Assembly: GCA_950295325.1 (NCBI GenBank)
Contig: OX485805.1
Span: forward strand, 48,010,758 to 48,074,757
DNA from: Polytrichum commune
Lineage: Eukaryota; Streptophyta; Polytrichopsida; Polytrichales; Polytrichaceae
Direction: 5' to 3'
Length of the DNA stretch: 64,000 nt
Shown: positions 1 to 10,744 of the stretch, one piece after another
Layout: each line of letters starts with the position of its first letter
Numbering within the stretch: the stretch's first letter is position 1
The notes under the pieces: model-generated
Seen by the model: the letters and a program-made list of their open reading frames with translations, nothing else
Database searches by the model: none
Told to the model about the DNA's origin: nothing
Position numbers and translations under genes: made by a program

Positions 1-2096
1 AGTTCTGCCAAAGCTCTTTGGACATGTGACATCCTCAGCTGCAAACTGCTGTCCCTGTTACCCATAAAGACTTTTAGTTTCACAGCACATGAGAAGATAA
101 CTGTTTAGGTGTTATAAAAAGGTGATGTCAAATTTGGGAGATCTAACCACCCAACTTTGTCAAAGTAGTTTTGAACAAAGGCACATATATCAATGCATGA
201 CCTAATGTGGCCCAAGAACTGAGAACATTTCAGAGAGATGCTTACCCGTTGAATTTCTTCCTCCCTGGACCAGAGGTGATGATTGGGACAGTCTAACTAC
301 AGATATCGGTTTCCTTACAACATAGAAAAATTTGTGACATCTTGCTAAAGTTGCAAACAGACTCATTTCCAAAATTTGGCCCCACCAGTGCTTACACTGC
401 TAAGCTTACACCCGTGGAATTCCTCACAGAATGCACTCTTGGGTAGCATAAATACTGTAAAGTAACATCGGAAGATTTCAAGAGCAGAAATGCTCACTTG
501 TGCATGACGAGCATCCGTGGCTGCCTGCCCAATCCATGCAGCCAGGCTGAGACTCGATTCATTCTCCACAACTTTTTCTTGCTGGCTAGCTGAAGATTTC
601 CTTGGTGCAGTCTCTTCAGCTAATTTGGGTTTCAATTCCTCGGATTTGGGTTTAACCTCCTCCTTGGCCTCTTGGAGGAGAGATTGAGGTTTGGGAGAGA
701 GACCGGCACGGTGAGAAGAAATTCGCACTTGTCCTGATGAATGTGTAGACCTTCCAGCAATTCCAGAGCTGCAACCCAGAGCCAAAATCGTTCCGGATCA
801 GAATCTCGTAAACCCAAATTAAACTGCAAGACCTGTAACAACAATATATGAGGAACAAGAAGAGAAATATACTTACGCTTCCCTTGAGTTACTAGACGAC
901 TCGTTCATGACCATAGATCCTGAGAAACACTTGCGTAGCTGCTTCGTGGTCGCTCCTTCAATTTGTCTCTGCTTCTGTTCAAGTGCTTCCGTGTATCTGA
1001 GGAATGGATTATCCTGGCTGTTGCTGAGGGTCTGACTCTTCCTTACATCCAGTGCATCCTCAGATTCTTGTAAAACCCCACACGAACGCAAGTGGCTTAT
1101 CTGTAATAACAGAAGAAAATGGAATTCATCGTCAACCCACATCAGAATGCCAATCAGCAGAGCATAATGTGTAAGGAATTTCTCTTCTATTAGCTTCAAG
1201 AATGAATCCAAGAATCGAGGTTCTAGATTACATGCATGAATATCAAGCACTGATGACACCTCATTGATTGACATATGTTTGGAGAAAGCCTTCTCCCATC
1301 TACCGAGATACAACATACAGAAATTGCCAAAAAAGAATCTCACCTAGTGTATACTCTCCAAGAAGCTTATCTAGGTAGAACTCACAATACACAACTTAAG
1401 GATGCTGCGAGGGATATTGTAACCCAGAACAAACAAACAGAAAATACAATGGCATGCACTCATGACTAACCCCAGGCTAACCATCACTAATATAACGGAT
1501 CTGATGTCAACGGATGGCATAAACTGTATGCAATGTGCTACCTCAGGGTTCAAAGATTGTTGGCCAATTCTTCCATAGGAATTGGTGTTCTTGGTGCTCA
1601 CCTCCTCTCTCAATTTCCTGGCTTCGGCTTCCTCACTGGCAAGTCTTCGACGGAGAGCAGCAAGCTCTTCCTTGAGCTCATCCACATCCGATCGCAAGTT
1701 AAACCCAAGCTCCGACCGAAAACTTGTTGCGAAGCTGGCCTCCGAGGCTTTCTTCAGGGTGTTAATGCTGATGCAAGTGCTCACGGAAGATGAAGGTATT
1801 TTGAAGGAATCCAATCCCCCTTCAGGTTCAACAATACATCTGCTTTTGGTCGTTGTTGTGCTACCTCCTCCTATTCCTCCTGCCCTCCATTGCGAGTTGT
1901 CGATTGTCCCATAAACTGCATCCAAGGACAAGTCACTGGCCTAGCCTAAAATCGCCACAAAATCAATCTCAACGGACCTATCAACTTTAGCAGATGATGA
2001 TGAGGAAGAAGATTAAGAGGGAGGCAAACCGTTTCTGGGCGGTTGGGTAGGGAGCTGCTGCACCCTCAGACCATTCGGTTGCTTATTCACTCTTCC
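1..2096 (-). CDS. Coiled-coil protein gene, multi-exon, 3' part beyond window edge
   Basis: I do not recognise the family. Six exons join with matching phases on the minus strand: 2096-2030, 1915-1542, 1100-877, 768-498, 296-246 and 54-1. Each has AG acceptors and GT donors (GTAAGT, GTGAGC, GTAAGC, GTAGCA; GTTTGC is the weakest). Exon 2 carries a charged heptad-like stretch (DVDELKEELAALRRRLASEE) that predicts a coiled coil. Exon 4 has a K/E/P-rich linker (EAKEEVKPKSEELKPKLAEE) followed by SLAAWIGQAATDARHAQ. The reading frame is still open at base 1, so the C-terminus lies to the left of the window. The start codon is not found; candidate upstream pieces lie at 2.25-2.94 kb. Exon phases and frame continuity are seen directly; a cytoskeletal or scaffolding role is only a guess from the coiled coil. 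Confidence 0.6.
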
Positions 2097-2253
2097 CTGC
2101 ACAAGTACAAATCAAATCATCTACAATAAGTTGATTTTAATTTTTGAATTTTTTGAATTTTTTGATTGGGGGTCAAAAGAAGCCTCACATTGTTCTTGGG
2201 TTAAGAGTTATTGCCATTCCTCCTCGGGAAAGAATGCTGGTGCACACAAGATC

Positions 2254-2935
2254 CACATGAACAGCAGTATAAGCGAAGTCTCTGTGTTATAATCTCTCAA
2301 AGCATTGTCGAGGCCAATTATGGTTCGGAGAATGCGACAATTTTCCTCTTGCAAATCGACACGGTCTCCAGCGATAGCTCAAGCAAGTAGATACTCCCTG
2401 TCGCCAAGATTCTAAAACTCAAACTCCATGTCTTTGATGTCATGATGCTCCTCCTTTTCGGAGCTTCCGTTCTTGGACTGTTTTTAGCCGAAAGATGGTT
2501 ACTAAATTGGTGGCTCACACTCAAATACGGGTGTTTGCATAGCTTTCGATTTTGGCCTTGCAAATAAATGTGGGAATCCTTCTCTTTCCTTGAGGACCTA
2601 ACCTAAGATCACATGGCCATGAAAGATGACAACCCCAGAAACCTCACTTGCTCCTAAACCACATGTAACTTACATGGAACCGCATGACCAATGCCACAAG
2701 GGAATCCTAGCCCCAAGTTTCTCCAACGGCGAAATATGTAGCTAAATGTTCCGCTCCCAAATGCGAGCGAGAGCGGTGGTTTCGGAGAGAACTTACCCGG
2801 AGAGATTTGTTGTTGCGGCCCTCCCTTGTTTTGTCGGAGCATAGCTTGTGTGGTTGCACTGCCGGTCCATAACCAAGGCAAGTCCACAGCCACCCCATTG
2901 TCCCTTACAAAATCTTTCAAATGTAAATCTCTCAA
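2254..2935 (-). other. Possible 5' exons of the coiled-coil gene
   Basis: Two protein-like stretches sit just upstream of the gene at 1-2096. One, ending at 2797 with a good GTAAGT donor, reads VAVDLPWLWTGSATTQAML and then a Gln-rich tail. The other, near 2260-2380, reads DRVDLQEENCRILRTIIGL, which is coiled-coil-like, but stops surround it and its borders are unclear. The phases do not join cleanly to the exon at 2096, so these could be exons of the same gene, an alternative first exon, or decayed duplicates. Confidence 0.3.
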
Positions 2936-2939
2936 GAGT

Positions 2940-3480
2940 GGATAGCTAAGGAAACTAATGTCAATTCTCGGGTACTAATATTGCGCAGGTCATGCGCATC
3001 GGTACCTCGGCATCACATCACAACGGAAACCCGCATCGAAAAAGTAATCCAGCCAACAGACAAATTACCCAAGTCTCCCGAACTTCTCCATGAACATTCC
3101 AAACAAAAACTACGAACCACCAAGATCAGTAATCCCACGAAGTCTTTCAAAGTCTCAAATTATCTTCTCGAACCTCCCCAACAAACTCAGACCCTACGTT
3201 CGCGGACTCCACCACTCCCGCCCACGCCAATTCAGGCGACTAACTAGTGCACCAATCAAAGTTGATGGTTTTGGTGGCACTGACACACATCAATCAATCG
3301 CAAACCCCAACACTCACAGAGACACACAGAGAGACAGAATAAAAATCACTTAGTCAATTAGTCGCCAAGTAGCAGAGAAGGAAGCGTCGAGAAGTCACTG
3401 GAACAGCAACAACGATTGATTCGTTAAGGTGCAAAAAAGCATAAAGAAAAGTTACGTAAATAGTTCCGTTACGATTTTCA
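2940..3480. other. Non-coding stretch, nothing recognised
   Basis: No convincing ORF, RNA or repeat is visible. Short open frames here have low-complexity composition and no recognisable motif. It may include the promoter of the minus-strand gene to the left. Confidence 0.4.
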
Positions 3481-4045
3481 ACGCAAACCCAACCGATGAC
3501 TCGCAACAACAGCAATGCAAAGGAACACACTCAAATGGCAACAGTAACATCAACAATGTCGCTGCTGGGTGCAGCACAGATTAAAGAGGGTTGAAGGGAT
3601 TTTGAACCTTCAAAAATTGAGTGAGTAGTTTACAGCGCAAACCCCACACGCACAGACACAAGATTGGTTAATGCACGAGGCCAGAAATACAAGAAAACAC
3701 AAATCAAAGCAGTGCTGCTGGGTGCAGCGAAGATTACAGAGGTTTGAAGAGATTTTAAACCCAAGAAATCGGTTGAGAGGTATTTCAGCGCACACCCAAC
3801 ACCCACAGATACAAGATTGAATACCCACAGGGGCGGAAATGTAAAAAAACACAAATCACAGCAATGCTGCTGGGTGCAGCGAGGGGACCATAAAAAAGAG
3901 GTACGGTAGAAGGGGATCTTGAACCCCAAAAAGATTGTGCGACTAGTGTTCAGCGCCAACCTGACACCCAGAGACAAGATTGGTTTCCCACAAACGGCAG
4001 AAATGCAAAGAATCACGAATCAGAGCAATGCTGCTGAAATTTGAA
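3480..4045. repeat. Degenerate tandem repeat, about 155-bp unit, 4 copies
   Basis: The box GCTGCTGGGTGCAGC recurs near 3555, 3713 and 3864, and a shortened form occurs near 4026. Between the boxes each unit carries the same order of pieces: TTGAA...GGGATTTTGAACC, CAGCGCAAACCC, CACAGACACAAGATTG, and AGAAAACACAAATCA. Similarity is partial, so the array is old. Several long open frames on the minus strand (3610-4016) are by-products of this repetition and are not annotated as genes. Confidence 0.75.
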
Positions 4046-4267
4046 GGAGGATTGGGAGTGAAAGTGTGAGGAAGTGGGGGAGGAAGAGCAGCTGAATGGG
4101 GCAGGCGGACGTCATGTTGGTAGAGTTCATAGTTGGCGCAAGGGCAGGGCAAAGAAGACCGTTGGAGTGCCTGCAGGGCGGGCGGAATTTTGTATTGTTT
4201 TTAGGAATTTTGTAATGTTTTTTCCTTCCCTTCATCCGATCGCCGCAGGTGCCAATCTCCGGACAGC

Positions 4268-6165
4268 AGGTAAAGCTATCGGTTGGGGCAGGTGGGACCC
4301 ACCATTATAGTATACTAGTATTATACTAGGCATTTTCTTCTTCTTCTTCATCTTGGTGATTTTGGGTTTGTGGGTTTTTGTGGGTTTTTGGGCATTCCCA
4401 CAAATGGAATGGAACGGCACTCCGCAGCACACTTGTCACAAAACCCAACAAAACGCCTTCAAGGCACTTATTTCGATGGCGTGTGGTGGTGCCATGTCAC
4501 AACATTGGCATCACAAGAAATTATTGAACAAATCACCCGATTTCTCTTGTTTGTTGGCTTTGTCTGTAGGACAGAGGCTATGCATCAACTTCTTCGTTTT
4601 AAGGGAAAATTTCCTAACCACTTTGCGTTCACACTTGGACGTTACTTGTTCTTGTTATTTTTGGTCCACTTTATTTAATGTGGATGTTAACTATAATTAT
4701 ATATGTGTATGTGTATGTATATATGTATGTATAGAACTATAATTGCTCCCTAAAATGCATTGAAAGAAATCTAGTTAACTATAGTTATTTCGGCAGTTCT
4801 TGATTATTTATTCTAAAAATTTCGAGTGATATCAAAATCCTTGACCTGCATTTGAGAAGAAGGTGCACAAAATCCAAGAAAGGTTTGGTATAGTAAATAG
4901 CCATGGATTGGCATGAGCAAAGTGGACAACTATAATTGTAGTCTTTCTCATAATAAAGGACAGAGCCTCACGGTTCTACCGTTTTCTTGTTAGAATACTT
5001 CCAAGGGGCACTCTTTGCACTTGAGCTTGAGGGCCCATGGCCATTGAAATCTATATAGTCTTGTTGATGGAATATGCTCAAACCAACCGTTATCGGTTGG
5101 GAAGGTGGGGGCCGCCACAAGGTTTGTTCCCACTAGTATACTAGCTAGGCTTTTCCTTTACATTTTTCCTGGTTTTGCGTTATGGGATTTTTGTGGGTTT
5201 CCCACAAATGGAATGGAATGACACCCCGCATCACACTTGTCACAAAACCCAACAAATTAAATTCAAGGCACAAACTTTGATGGCATGTGGTGCTATGTCA
5301 CAAGTTTGGTAATAAATGAAATTTAACAAAATAACATGATTTTTCTTGTTTATTAGAATGCTTCAAAGGGGCACTCTATAGTATGACTTGAGGGCCCATG
5401 ACCATTGAAATTTGAAATATCTTGTTGGTGGAAAATGCCCAAACCAGCCATTATCAGTTGGGGAATGTGGGGGCCACCACAAGGCTTGTTCCTACTATGT
5501 AGTAAGCTAGGCTTTTTCTTTTCATTTTTCTTTGTTTTGAGTTATGGGGTTTTTGTGGGTTTTCCATAAATGGAAGGGAATGGCACTCTGCATCACACTT
5601 GTCACAAAACCCAACAACTTCACTTCAAGGCACTTATTTCGATGGCATGTGGTGGTGCTATGTCACAAGATTGGTATGACAAGAAATTTAACAAATCACA
5701 TGATTTCTCTTGTTTAGTAGAATGCTTGAGGGCACGTGATTGTTGAATCTAGAGTCTCTCATTGGTGCGAATTGTTGAGTCCATCCATTATCAATGTGGG
5801 GAGGTGGGAGCCATCACAAGGTTCATTCCTTATTCCTTTTTTCTTTTTCTTTTTCTCTTTCTTTTTCCTTTTCTTCTTAATCTTGGATTTTGTGGGTTTT
5901 TGAAATAAAAAAAATTGGAATGGAACGGGACTCCACATCACACTTGACACAAAACCCAACCGCACACCTTCAAGGCACTTATTTCAATGATGTATTGCCA
6001 TCCTTAGAGAGCCATGTCACAAAATTGGTGATGATGAAATCTAACAAATGACTTAACATATTTATTATGTTTAGTGTTATAATGCTTAGGTACACTTTAT
6101 AGTGGAGTTTGACAATGACTGTTCAAAACCTAGAATTTCTTATTGGTGGAAAATGCCAAGACAAC
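4268..6165. repeat. Tandem array of a ~360-bp unit, 4 diverged copies
   Basis: Each unit contains, in order, ATCGGTTGGG...GGTGGGACCCACC-like sequence, a TTTTTCTTTT tract, GTGGGTTTTT...CCACAAATGGAATGG, then CACACTTGTCACAAAACCCAAC and CAAGGCACTTATTTCGATGG. The last two landmarks recur near 4430, 5240, 5600 and 5940. The link 'CTTGAGGGCCCATG' recurs near 5028, 5389 and 5725. Related single fragments occur near 6930 and 45,530, so the family is also dispersed. No coding function is apparent. Confidence 0.75.
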
Positions 6166-9160
6166 CCCACTACAGTGTTCTACACTAGAGCAAAGAGCCC
6201 CTTCAGGCATGCTTGCGACATCATGAACATCCATCTTTGTCCATCAACACTACTATAGAGCTCAAGGACCTAACCCATATTTATATTTTTTAAATTAATT
6301 TTTTTAAGATTTGGACATTTTGGTAGCTTCAATTCTATGACAAATTTGTCGATATGTTGTTAAGACACCTAAATTTATGGGAGATATGTGACTCCTTAGC
6401 AAAAATTTGAATGTTGTGACATCAAAATACAATAGAAATAGAAATTAATTTCTTATTTAAAAAATTGATGTAAATTTTATTTTGATTTATCATAAAACTA
6501 CAATAACAATAAATGCTTTAGTATGGGTATAATTTTTTCATAAACAACTATGCATATTCTATATGAGTTCCTACCATACAATTCTTTTGGAGGGTCTTAT
6601 GATCAAATTCAACTTGTTATAATTTCAAACTTGGACTTAGTCCGGTTTCACTTAAATATTAGTTGCCTAAGGACCAAGGAAGATCAAATAAATGGGAAAC
6701 ATACATGAAGTCCTACATGGCATGCAATCAATGATGTTTCATGGTCTATCTGATTTTTCATAAAGTCCACCTCAAAGAGGTAGGTCTAACACAAAACGGA
6801 GAAACCATGACATGTCATAATCTCACAACTCTTGATTTATTGAAACTTATTGTGTACAAGGGTTTAGGACAAACATGCACATGATGACAATGAACCAACA
6901 TTTGGTTAGGAGCCCATTCACATATGTCTTTGCACTAAGCTTGAAGGCCCGTGCCCACTGAAATTCAATTTTAATTTTCCATGGTACGTCCTTTGGATGG
7001 ATTTATCAACCGTCAAAATTTCATGGTCACGGACCTTGGCTGTAGTGTAAAGTGGGCCATAGGTTATGCATTAAGCCATGTGTTAGGGCATGAGCAACTA
7101 CATCATAAGCTAACTTAGGCGAGTGCACCTATCATGAACCATGACCTATACAATGGACTCTCTCTCTCTCGTTATTGTTCAATACCATGATTTTAAGTTT
7201 TATAAATATGAACCTTCAAAATATTCACTTAGCAAAAGTCATCTTTACAAAAAGACGACTATAAGCACATGATATCCTTAATATATATGTATGGAAAGTG
7301 ATCATGCTTACCATACTAAAAAGGTAATAAGGTTATGGAGGAATAGGGTAATGTAACCACAGTTACTGATGTAACTCACATCTTTAACTCATGGTTAAAA
7401 TAGGGTTTAGAAGAACTTACCGCAGGTAAGAACTCCAATATAAACCCTTAACCCTAAAATGAGCCTCTCTTATACCATTCATACAAACGCAAGGTGAGGT
7501 AACTCTCGGAGTACTCACCAAAGGGGTAGATACGTGAGGAAGGTGAAGGAAACTTGGGCTAATCACCAAGAGGAGTATTCTACTTGGGGTGACTCAATCA
7601 TGGCTAAGGAACAGGTTTGAACACCCATTTGTCATTTTGCAATGAGTGTTACATTTTGAAAAACTGCTATGCATTTAATGAAACATAAAGGTGTGTGACA
7701 TGGATAACAATTGGGTCCTGCTATTATTTACCTCGTGTACGTAACTAATCCTCAAATGTTTGTTGGTTGGTTGCATGGGCACAGGTGAGGCAGGCCCTTC
7801 ACACTTACAATACGATGGTGTATTGGGATTATGACATTTTATGCATATCTTGTGGTTGATGTTACTAGGAATGTTTCCCTTGTAAGCACTCCATATATAG
7901 AGCAGATGAGGTATACATACCCTAGGGTAAAAGCATGAGGATAGTAGGTTAAACTTACAAGGTATAGGGTAGTCAAGAACAATGGTTTGGTATAGGATAC
8001 AATTAGATGATAGAAACCCTAAGTATGGCATATACTCTTGCAAAGAAAAATAAGTTGTGGTACAACAAGTCTATACTATACAACATATTGTGTTAGACTT
8101 GAGGACAAACAACTTCATCATGCAAAAATGATATTGTGTAAATCAGTAAGGAAATGCATTAGTGGTAGAAAGAGTTATGTCAAAGTTCCCACCCACCCAC
8201 CCTTGTATGGCAATAAGGAAGATTTTGAAGGATTTGGCCTCTGAAAAGAGAAAGTTCAAGCTTTGCAAAAAGTTTTGAAAAGTCAGCTCTCTCTCTCTCT
8301 AAATATATATAGATCATGAATATAATTCTTTAGGGTGATAAATGACTTATACTTCAAGAATTCAAAAGACATCCACCCTGGCTCCAGAATCAACAATATC
8401 AATCTTAATTTCCCTTACTTGGATTTTCCAATGTGCTCATGTAATTTTTAATTTGTTATGAAACATGTACATGTGTTCAAATCCAACGATTGTCCACAAC
8501 GTGTGTATTGACCTTATACAAAGGTTTAATATAACCTAAGGGTTGTTACAAGGCTCAAGAAAATGACTAGTCTTTGCCTATTTGTTGGGTCCCCTGTCAA
8601 ATTGTGATTCATTACCATTAGTATCCCTCTCCCATCCCATAAATATTTAGTAAAAGGGGGTTACTTCATGACAAAAGTGAAGTGTTCCTTGGCCACATGG
8701 CTCAAGTGCAAACTTGTGTATGTACTAACTTACTGCAAAAGGAGAAGTCCAAGCTCTTGAGAGGAGGTTGTCCCCTTGTATGTGTGCTCATATTTGCATT
8801 CCAATTCTCATGCATTACCTTCAAAGCACAATGGCAAGTAACCTACTTGTGAGTCATTCTCCCTACTCGTGGTTTGTGTTTTGCATCCTTATCATGAGTG
8901 AGCTTTTGCCATTTAATGGCCAACTGCCTTTAATTATAAGATTTGATTATTGGTTATTTATATATTATTATTTGTTCAATTTGTTTACAATTTCTCTTGT
9001 AATTTGAATATTACCATATAATAATAATAATAATTATTATTATTATTACATTCACAATAGTGTACATTTTGAGAGCCATACTCAAAATGGAAAACTTAAC
9101 TTCTTAAGATCAAAAAGAAAAACAACCATCTTTTGGTTTAAGGTAGAGGGTTCTAAAACC
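6166..9160. other. AT-rich spacer without recognised genes
   Basis: No supported gene. It holds short microsatellites: (CT)n near 7160 and 8288, and an AT-only ATAATAATA/TATTATTAT near 9023-9050. Near 6930 there is a fragment related to the 360-bp repeat family. Open frames are short and unremarkable. Confidence 0.5.
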
Positions 9161-9164
9161 AACA

Positions 9165-9192
9165 AACACTATATTCGTTAAATTGAGACTTT
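9165..9192 (+). repeat. Left terminal inverted repeat of the 18-kb element
   Basis: 28 bp, exactly the reverse complement of 27090-27117. It is preceded by AACA at 9161-9164. Just inside, TTTTGAGAC repeats the inner part of the terminus as a subterminal motif near 9203. Confidence 0.7.
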
Positions 9193-9326
9193 TTGGGCAT
9201 TTTGAGACATTCATAGAAATAAGAACAAGGATAAATGGAACACATATTGGTGAAAGTTGTAAGATGCGAACACTTTGAAGCGGGTGTTTAGACCAAGAAC
9301 CCCATTAATAACTCATGTTTGTGATG

Positions 9327-9645
9327 GTTTAGGGTGGGCAATCGAAACCTTAGACCAAATTGAAGGGGACATCTTAAAACATTCATATTAATGCACACAA
9401 AATATGAGAGCTTGTATGAATGTGGTTTAGGTAGGGCAATCCAAACCATAGATCTTATTGAAGGGAAAATCTTAAAACATTCATATTAATGCACACAAAA
9501 TATGAGAGCTTGTATGAATATGGTTTAGGTAGGGCACTCCAAACCATAGATCTTATTGAAGGGGAAATCTTAAAACATTCATATTAATGCACACAATAAG
9601 GCACTCCAAACCTTAGACCATATGGAAGGGGAAATCATGTCTAAC
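9327..9645. repeat. Subterminal 98-bp tandem repeat with degenerate palindromes
   Basis: Three and a half copies at an exact 98-bp spacing. Each begins with a decayed version of the 22-bp palindrome: 9327-9348, 9425-9446 and 9523-9544, with left arm GTTTAGGTAG and right arm CAATCCAAAC or CACTCCAAAC. A final partial copy ends near 9612. The remainder of each unit reads ...CTTAAAACATTCATATTAA. The position, about 150 bp inside the left terminus, resembles subterminal repeats bound by transposition proteins in CACTA elements. Confidence 0.65.
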
Positions 9646-9777
9646 TTATATTATTGCAAAAAAAAACATACAAAGTGTGGCATGTAAAATGCATATCATG
9701 CTAACACCACACATCCATTGGATAGTGCGACCCAAAATGTTCTTGCCTATGGCCCAAAACCCTACGCCTACTATGGC

Positions 9778-10565
9778 CTATCTAGCCTCGGATACTACCT
9801 CTTTTTCTTTTGCTTTTTTTTCTTTTGCCTCTTTTTCTTTTGCTGCAGCTTCTTTTGCTCGCATTGCTTCAACATTCCTGAAAATCTCCGCCCCGCGACT
9901 ATAGCCATTCTTGGGGTGACCGCCATCCATAACACATTTTGGAGTCCGTCGGCCGCCCGAAATATACGTCGAAGAATTCGAATACGATGAAGTGGATTGT
10001 CTCGCATTTCTGGTCATGGCATACATACGCTCGAACTCGATGGACGCACTAGACCGCATAGGTTTACGGGTGGGAGCAACCTGCAACGCGTCAATGCAAG
10101 ACCACATGTGTTAGTTTAGGGAGGAAGACCCAAACGTGTCACACGTTCATTTTTTAAGTGCAAAATGATTGTAATGCGCGGATAACCATGTTTAGGGGGG
10201 GGGGGGTTCACCTTGTCACCGGGGGCGTTCCCGTCGGAGTCGGCGAGGAGGGGCAATGCGTCCCGCAAAGGAATAGGAAGGGTTCCACTCTTCGTTGGCC
10301 GAGCGTCCATCCGCAGCCGCCGTTGAGGTGTACTACTGCCGCCGGGTGGAGAGGGGGATGTCCGGACGCATTTGCGATTTATGCCCTTGAGCGGCGACGG
10401 GGACGCAGATCGCCGGAAGATTTGCTTGGGTGGGGGGCTATCGACGACGCCGGCATCAAGAGGCTCCGTGGAGTAGTCAATGGTTGACGCGGCGTCGTAA
10501 ACGGTCTCGTAGAAGAAGCTCCCCAAGTCTGACTCGCTGACGATGTCAATCGAGGGCTCCAAACG
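9778..10565 (-). CDS. K/E-rich tailed hypothetical protein, two visible exons, 5' end not found
   Basis: Not recognised. Exon 10565-10212 is preceded by a pyrimidine-rich acceptor (TTTTTTGCGCCAG) and ends in phase 0 at GTGAAC. The intron of 131 nt contains a run of 12 identical bases (C on this strand). Exon 10080-9778 follows acceptor GCGTTGCAG and ends at a stop. Together they give about 218 residues with no internal stop. The first part is acidic and Ser/Pro-rich (RRSASPSPLKG, RTSPSPPGGSSTPQ). The second has a short conserved-looking block (SIEFERMYAM) and ends in a charged helix (AAAKEKEAKEKKAKEKE). No start codon is evident in the first exon, so at least one 5' exon is missing; it could also be a continuation of the FCP1-like transcription unit upstream. 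Location inside the 18-kb element suggests it is element cargo. Confidence 0.5.
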
Positions 10566-10667
10566 CTGGCGCAAAAAAGGAAACGAAACAAAACCCAAGG
10601 GAGGAGGGTTTGATAGAGCGCGTGAAAATCAAGATACATATGAAGCATATATTACACAAAATGAAAA

Positions 10668-10732
10668 GGCGCGCGCGCGCGCCCACACACACACACACAC
10701 ACACACATACATACATACATACATATACAAAC
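10668..10732. repeat. Compound microsatellite (GC)n(CA)n(CATA)n
   Basis: GCGCGCGCGCGC passes into CACACACAC and then into ATACATAC. It lies directly 3' of the stop of the FCP1-like gene on the minus strand. Confidence 0.95.
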
Positions 10733-10744
10733 ACACGTAGTGTC

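Noticed and set aside
3610-4016. 128-codon minus-strand ORF
   Set aside because: It runs through the 155-bp tandem repeat and repeats its own peptide; it is a by-product of the array.
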